Both the position numbers and the translations under genes were made by a program. 10,412 nt of DNA from Pseudomonadota bacterium (GTDB lineage Bacteria; Pseudomonadota; Alphaproteobacteria; Sphingomonadales; Sphingomonadaceae): NCBI GenBank assembly GCA_023426225.1, contig JAFABD010000002.1, forward strand, positions 1-10,412. Direction: 5' to 3'. Every line of letters begins with the position of its first letter. Positions within the stretch are counted from its first letter, which is position 1. This document shows positions 6,954-10,412 of this stretch, piece by piece. The notes below the pieces were generated by a model. That model saw only the letters and a list, made by a program, of their open reading frames with translations, had not been told where the DNA came from and ran no database searches.

Positions 6954-7759
6954 ATGGCTCCGCTTCCGCCGCCGGAATTGCGGATTCGGGCCGGCTGATC
7001 CGGGCGGCGACCGTCCTGGGGCTGGCGTTGAGCGGTTTCTTCGACGGGATCCTGCTCCACCAGATCTTGAAGTGGCACCATTTCCTCAGTCTCGCCGGGT
7101 TCGCCAGGACAGACGATCTGGCGCGGCAGGTGACCGGCGACGGAATCTTCCACGCGATTGTCTATGCCACCGCCCTGCTGGGGCTGGCACTGCTTTGGCG
7201 GGCGCGAGCCGCTCTGACAGCGAGCGGCGCGGGCATCCGCGTCTTCGGGGGCGTGCTGCTGGGCTTCGGCTTGTGGAATATGCTCGACGTCGCGCTGTTC
7301 CACTGGGTGCTGCGCTTTCACCGCGTCCGCATCGCGACCGATACGCCGCTGTTTTATGATCTCGCCTGGTTGATCGGGCCCGGTCTGCTCGTGGCGGCGA
7401 TTGGCGCATGGCTTCTTGCGCGGGCGCACCGGGCCGCCCCAGGCGACGGCGACGGGGCCGGAAAGGTGGCGGGGATCATGGCCGCGCTCGCGGTGCTGGT
7501 GGCCGCCCCGGTCGCCGGCCTTCCCTCGCCAGGTGGTCCGACGCTTGTGCTGTTCCGTCCAGGCCTGGGGCCTGCCGCAGCCATCAACGCGGTGGTCGCG
7601 GCCGAGGCGCGGCTCGTCATGATTGATCCCGCAGGGCGTTTCGCCATCGTCGAGACCCGCGGGCCGCGGGCATCATCTCGCCTGTACGGGCACGGCGCAT
7701 GGCTGGTGACCGCTTCGCCGGCGCTCGCCGGGTGCGTCGCCTTCGCACAGGTGAACTGA
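6950..7759 (+). CDS. DUF2243 membrane protein with extra C-terminal domain
   Basis: A 269-residue inner-membrane protein. Residues 1-160 match the DUF2243 family, recognised from SGFFDGILLHQILKWHH (28-44) and NMLDVALFHWVLRFHRVR (110-127). These carry Asp32, His37, His43, His44, Asp113, His118 and His124, which would suit metal or heme binding. Membrane helices are likely at 17-37, 65-84, 98-120, 135-157 and 172-191. After the fifth helix come about 78 residues with no family I recognise, including LVLFRPGLGPAAAINAVV (199-216) and RLYGHGAWLVTASPALAGC (244-262). These form an alpha/beta-looking soluble domain, probably periplasmic. The start ATG 6950 overlaps the stop of the GH1-RmlD gene as ATGA, which implies translational coupling. 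The frame is open far upstream, but that part is antiparallel noise inside the previous gene. The molecular role of DUF2243 is unknown. Confidence 0.82.
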   Translation: MNGSASAAGIADSGRLIRAATVLGLALSGFFDGILLHQILKWHHFLSLAGFARTDDLARQVTGDGIFHAIVYATALLGLALLWRARAALTASGAGIRVFGGVLLGFGLWNMLDVALFHWVLRFHRVRIATDTPLFYDLAWLIGPGLLVAAIGAWLLARAHRAAPGDGDGAGKVAGIMAALAVLVAAPVAGLPSPGGPTLVLFRPGLGPAAAINAVVAAEARLVMIDPAGRFAIVETRGPRASSRLYGHGAWLVTASPALAGCVAFAQVN

Positions 7760-7795
7760 TCCCGCACGTCCTGTCGTTACGGCGACGACGAGCCG

Positions 7796-7855
7796 CCGGG
7801 CGCGCGTCGGGCCCGTCCTGGCCCGTCGGGGCAGACGCGGGGCTCACGCGCCCGG
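7796..7855 (+). terminator. Nested GC-rich inverted repeats after the DUF2243 gene
   Basis: CCGGGCGCG (7796-7804) and CGCGCCCGG (7847-7855) are perfect 9-bp arms around a 42-base loop. Inside the loop, CGGGCC (7808-7813) and GGCCCG (7820-7825) form a 6-bp stem with a six-base loop. The block begins 36 bases after the DUF2243 stop and could end that transcript, although no T run follows. The rest of the 185-base gap to the RTX gene holds a purine-rich stretch at 7858-7874 that looks like a ribosome-binding site but has no start codon behind it. I see no confident promoter. Confidence 0.35.
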
Positions 7856-7929
7856 GCAAAGAGGAGTAGGAAAGCCGCGGGTCGATCACCAATCGCACGA
7901 CGCCGCCCCGATGCAGGACGGTGCCAGAC

Positions 7930-7935
7930 GGGGAG
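7930..7935 (+). promoter_or_regulatory. Ribosome-binding site fixing the RTX start at 7945
   Basis: GGGGAG lies nine bases before ATG 7945. An in-frame GTG at 7921 would put this motif inside the coding region and has no comparable site, so 7945 is preferred. Confidence 0.55.
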
Positions 7936-7944
7936 TTTGGAACG

Positions 7945-9747
7945 ATGGCCGTCCCGATCGGCGATGCGTTTGTCATCAACAGCGACCGCAATTTCCTGCT
8001 GCAATATCATCCGGTGATTGCGGGCACGCCTGAAGGTGGGCTGGTCGTCGCGTGGGAGAGCATCCTGCCCGACCCCGAGGGGATCGAGCCGACCTATGAC
8101 GTCACCGCGCGCGCGATCCTGCCCGGCCAGGCGATCGGCGGCGAGTTCGTCGTCAACACGATCCGCGAAGATGCGCAGTTCGACCCCGCCATCACCGCCC
8201 GCCCCGACGGCAGCTTCGCCATCGTCTATAGCAGCGGCGAGGAGAACCATCTGGAGGGCACGTCGGCCAACACGCGCTATCTCGACGCCAACGGGGTGAT
8301 CGCCGGACCCGAATATCACACGGGCTATGATTACTATCATCACTATGCCAGCACGGTGGCGTTCGGCGACGGACGGCTGTTGACGGCTTGGCAGAGCGAA
8401 TACGGCATCGAAGGCGAGATTCGCAGCCCCGACGGTGCAACGGTGGAACGGGCTTTCAACCTGGGCTATACCGGCATCGAGACGCCGCCGACGCTGACGA
8501 TGATCGACGAGTCGCAAGCCGTGCTCGCCTGGACCGGCTACAGCGGCGACGAACCAGAGCCGGACGACAATCCGGTACCCAGCATCTACGTCCAGTTTTT
8601 CAGTGCGACGGGAAACAGCGAGCCCATCGCGCTGCGGCAGTTGCCGCCCGCCGAGTCGATCGACGTCACTGCGCTGGGTGACGGACGTTTTCTGATCGCT
8701 GGAACGACAGGGGGCGACCTGTTCACACAGGTCGTCGACGGCTATGGCGCGCTGGACGGCCCGTTCCACGCCATGCCGGCCTCGGCCACGTACCGGTTCG
8801 ATCGTCCCGACGCAGCACTGCTCGAGGACGGACGCTATGTCCTTACGTGGGAAGAGCGGCCTTACGATGACCGGCCGACGAGCGTCCACGCCCAAGTCTT
8901 TTCGGCGGACGGCATTGCCCAAGGCGCGGAGATCGTGCTGGCGCCTGAAGGCGGGCTCGGCGCGTTCCGGCCGAGCATCGCCAGCCTGGGCGGCGACCGT
9001 TTCGCGATTGCGTTCACGAGCGGGGGCGACGGCGGCGGCACGGATGAAAGCGATGTGCGCGTGCAGGTCTTTGCCGCCGACGGGGCGCCGGCCGCGCAGA
9101 CGATCCTGGGGGGTGACGGGGCCGAGCGGCTGGTCGGGGGCTTCGGCGACGACCGCATCGACGGCCAGAAGGGCGAGGACCGGCTCTATGGCGGCGCGGG
9201 CAACGACCGGATCCTCGGGGGCTGGCAGAACGACCGGCTATGGGGCGAGATCGGCGCCGATACGCTGATCGGCGACGTTGCCACGCTGGGCGCAGGCAGC
9301 CGCGGGGGCAACGACCGGCTCGACGGCGGCGAGGGCGACGACTGGCTCTATGGCGACGCGCAGACGCTGCTCGCGGGCGCGCGCGGCGGCGATGACCAGC
9401 TTTACGGCGGCGACGGCGACGACCACCTCTATGGCGACGGGCGCGACGGTGCCGGGCTTGCCGGCGGCGGCAACGATGTGCTCGACGGCGGCGCGGGCAA
9501 CGATGCGCTGTGGGGCGGCGGCGGCAACGACCGTTTCGTGTTCCACGCGGGCGACGGGAACGACGTCATCCACGATTTCGGGCACGTCCCGGGCGATTTC
9601 GACCTGATCGACCTGCGCGGCACCGGCGCGACCGCAGCAAGCCTGACGGTCCGCCTCGTCGACGGCAACAGCGTGATCGATTATGGCAGCGGCACGATCA
9701 CGCTGGTCGGCGTGCAGTCGGTCGACTCAAGCTTCTACCTGATCTGA
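7945..9747 (+). CDS. RTX calcium-binding protein with propeller-like N-terminal repeats
   Basis: A 600-residue acidic protein, probably secreted by a type I system. There is no N-terminal signal peptide. RTX proteins carry the export signal at the C-terminus, and this one ends in a hydrophobic tail, SVDSSFYLI. Residues 23-360 hold seven copies of a roughly 50-58-residue unit with a core such as PAITARPDGSFAIVYSS (starts near 23, 81, 135, 182, 239, 288 and 343), which suggests a seven-bladed propeller. Residues 389-537 are RTX nonapeptides of the GGxGxDxUx type, such as GGAGNDRIL and GGEGDDWLY, which bind calcium and fold as a parallel beta-roll outside the cell. Residues 538-600 form the usual C-terminal cap. 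No ABC transporter, membrane fusion protein or TolC gene is in the window, so the exporter must be elsewhere. No protease, lipase or toxin motif is visible; an adhesin or surface-associated protein is the likeliest role. Confidence 0.85.
   Translation: MAVPIGDAFVINSDRNFLLQYHPVIAGTPEGGLVVAWESILPDPEGIEPTYDVTARAILPGQAIGGEFVVNTIREDAQFDPAITARPDGSFAIVYSSGEENHLEGTSANTRYLDANGVIAGPEYHTGYDYYHHYASTVAFGDGRLLTAWQSEYGIEGEIRSPDGATVERAFNLGYTGIETPPTLTMIDESQAVLAWTGYSGDEPEPDDNPVPSIYVQFFSATGNSEPIALRQLPPAESIDVTALGDGRFLIAGTTGGDLFTQVVDGYGALDGPFHAMPASATYRFDRPDAALLEDGRYVLTWEERPYDDRPTSVHAQVFSADGIAQGAEIVLAPEGGLGAFRPSIASLGGDRFAIAFTSGGDGGGTDESDVRVQVFAADGAPAAQTILGGDGAERLVGGFGDDRIDGQKGEDRLYGGAGNDRILGGWQNDRLWGEIGADTLIGDVATLGAGSRGGNDRLDGGEGDDWLYGDAQTLLAGARGGDDQLYGGDGDDHLYGDGRDGAGLAGGGNDVLDGGAGNDALWGGGGNDRFVFHAGDGNDVIHDFGHVPGDFDLIDLRGTGATAASLTVRLVDGNSVIDYGSGTITLVGVQSVDSSFYLI
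9271..9513 (+). repeat. Three 81-bp tandem units inside the RTX region
   Basis: The DNA at 9271-9351, 9352-9432 and 9433-9513 encodes three 27-residue units. Each opens with GD, followed by a loop of about nine variable residues, then GG(N/D)D.L(D/Y), then one standard nonapeptide (GGEGDDWLY, GGDGDDHLY, GGAGNDALW). The register is exactly 81 bases each time, and 27 is three times nine, so the beta-roll periodicity is kept. Confidence 0.75.
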
Positions 9748-9760
9748 CGCAGCGGATCAG
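9739..9760. terminator. Short stem covering both convergent stop codons
   Basis: CTGATCTG (9739-9746) and CGGATCAG (9753-9760) pair as an 8-bp stem, with one G-T wobble and a six-base loop. The RTX stop (9745-9747) and the VIT stop (9759-9757) both fall within it. Its position between convergent genes suits a two-way transcription end, but no T run follows on either strand, so the call is tentative. Confidence 0.4.
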
Positions 9761-10412
9761 ACGGCGGCGCCGACGAGGCGCCCCACCCCTGCCGTGATCG
9801 CCATCGCGAGCGCGCCCCAGAAGGTCACGCGCACCATCGAGCGGAGCGGCGGGGCGTTGCCCGCGATCGCGCCGAGCGCGCCCAGCAGCGCGAGGCAGAC
9901 GAGCGAGGTCGCCGCCACCGCCGGCATCACCGCCGCCGACGGCGCCAGCACCCCCGCCGCGAGCGGTGCCGCGGCGCCGGCCGTAAAGGTTGCGGCCGAA
10001 GTGAACGCCGCCTGGAGCGGGCGCGCGGCGACCGTTTCGGAAAGCCCCAACTCGTCGCGGGCATGCGCGCCGAGCGCATCGCGCGCCATCAGCTGCGTCG
10101 CGACCGCGTCGGCCAGCGCCGGGTCGAGCCCGCGCGCGACATAGATCTGTGCGAGCTCGGCCTGTTCGAACGCCGGGTCTTCGGCGAGTTCGCGGCGTTC
10201 GGTGGCGAGATCGGCACGCTCGCTGTCGGCCTGCGAGCTTACAGAGACATATTCGCCCGCGGCCATCGACATCGCGCCCGCGACGAGCGCGGCGACGCCG
10301 GCGAGCAGCACCGCCTCGCGGCTCTGTGCCGAGGCGGCGACGCCGACGATCAGGCTGGCGGTCGAGACGATGCCATCATTGGCGCCGAGCACCGCCGCGC
10401 GCAGCCAGCCGA
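9757..10412 (-). CDS. VIT/CCC1-family iron/manganese transporter (N-terminus off right edge)
   Basis: The last 217 residues of a membrane protein of the VIT1/CCC1 family, whose known members move Fe2+ or Mn2+ out of the cytoplasm. The visible part starts GWLRAAVLGANDGIVSTASL, the family's hallmark first helix. The first helix is followed by AGAMSMAAGEYVSVSSQ, also diagnostic. An acidic, helical cytoplasmic segment follows, with RRELAEDPAFEQAELAQIY, matching the family's glutamate-rich metal-binding region. About three more hydrophobic helices follow, and the protein ends VGRLVGAAV. The true start lies beyond 10412; the in-frame GTG at 10392 is internal to a conserved motif and is not a start. 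Family members are about 230 residues, so only roughly 10-20 residues are missing. The gene is convergent with the RTX gene, with nine bases between the stops. Confidence 0.88.
   Translation of the reverse strand, partial: GWLRAAVLGANDGIVSTASLIVGVAASAQSREAVLLAGVAALVAGAMSMAAGEYVSVSSQADSERADLATERRELAEDPAFEQAELAQIYVARGLDPALADAVATQLMARDALGAHARDELGLSETVAARPLQAAFTSAATFTAGAAAPLAAGVLAPSAAVMPAVAATSLVCLALLGALGAIAGNAPPLRSMVRVTFWGALAMAITAGVGRLVGAAV

Noticed and set aside
7777..8922. A minus-strand open frame of about 381 codons opposite the RTX N-terminal region
   Set aside because: No recognisable motif and no start context; the plus strand shows seven ordered repeats.
7945..9747. RTX protein as a haemolysin or protease
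   Set aside because: No zinc-protease motif, lipase motif or toxin hydrophobic domain is visible; the RTX repeat alone does not show toxicity.

Overview
The window looks like a chromosomal segment of a high-GC alphaproteobacterium, most likely a Sphingomonas-type member of the Sphingomonadales. I base this on the strong GC bias at third codon positions, the frequent use of TAT for tyrosine, and the gene families present. This is judged by eye, with no database search. I found no rRNA, tRNA, CRISPR array, insertion sequence or phage gene. No stretch over 300 bases lacks a gene.

Layout: (1) 1-377, minus strand: the N-terminal part of an unrecognised protein with a TTG start, running off the left edge. 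(2) 522-2135, minus: an MFS transporter with a long soluble C-terminal tail. (3) 2192-4573, minus: a two-domain protein with a GT-B-like glycosyltransferase followed by a complete UDP-galactopyranose mutase (Glf). (4) 4574-4748: an AT-richer divergent intergenic region with a near-perfect inverted repeat at its centre and a possible RNA switch over the glf start. (5) 4749-6953, plus: a second two-domain protein, a GH1-like TIM barrel fused to an RmlD-like NAD(P)-dependent sugar-nucleotide reductase. (6) 6950-7759, plus: a DUF2243 membrane protein with an unexplained C-terminal domain, overlapping the previous stop by ATGA. (7) 7945-9747, plus: an RTX calcium-binding protein with seven propeller-like repeats and an RTX array built on a 27-residue super-repeat. 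(8) 9757-10412, minus: a VIT/CCC1-family metal transporter running off the right edge.

The core is the divergent pair 2192-4573 and 4749-6953. Each joins a carbohydrate-active domain (glycosyltransferase or GH1-like barrel) to a nucleotide-sugar-modifying domain (UDP-Gal mutase or RmlD-like reductase). Neither shows a signal peptide, so both probably act in the cytoplasm. Together they suggest a compact pathway that makes and attaches a furanose or deoxy sugar, with UDP-galactofuranose as one likely intermediate. The MFS protein downstream of glf and the DUF2243 protein coupled to the GH1-RmlD gene may be membrane partners, but that is inference from gene order. The RTX and VIT genes are convergent and look like separate transcription units; a short stem covers both of their stop codons.
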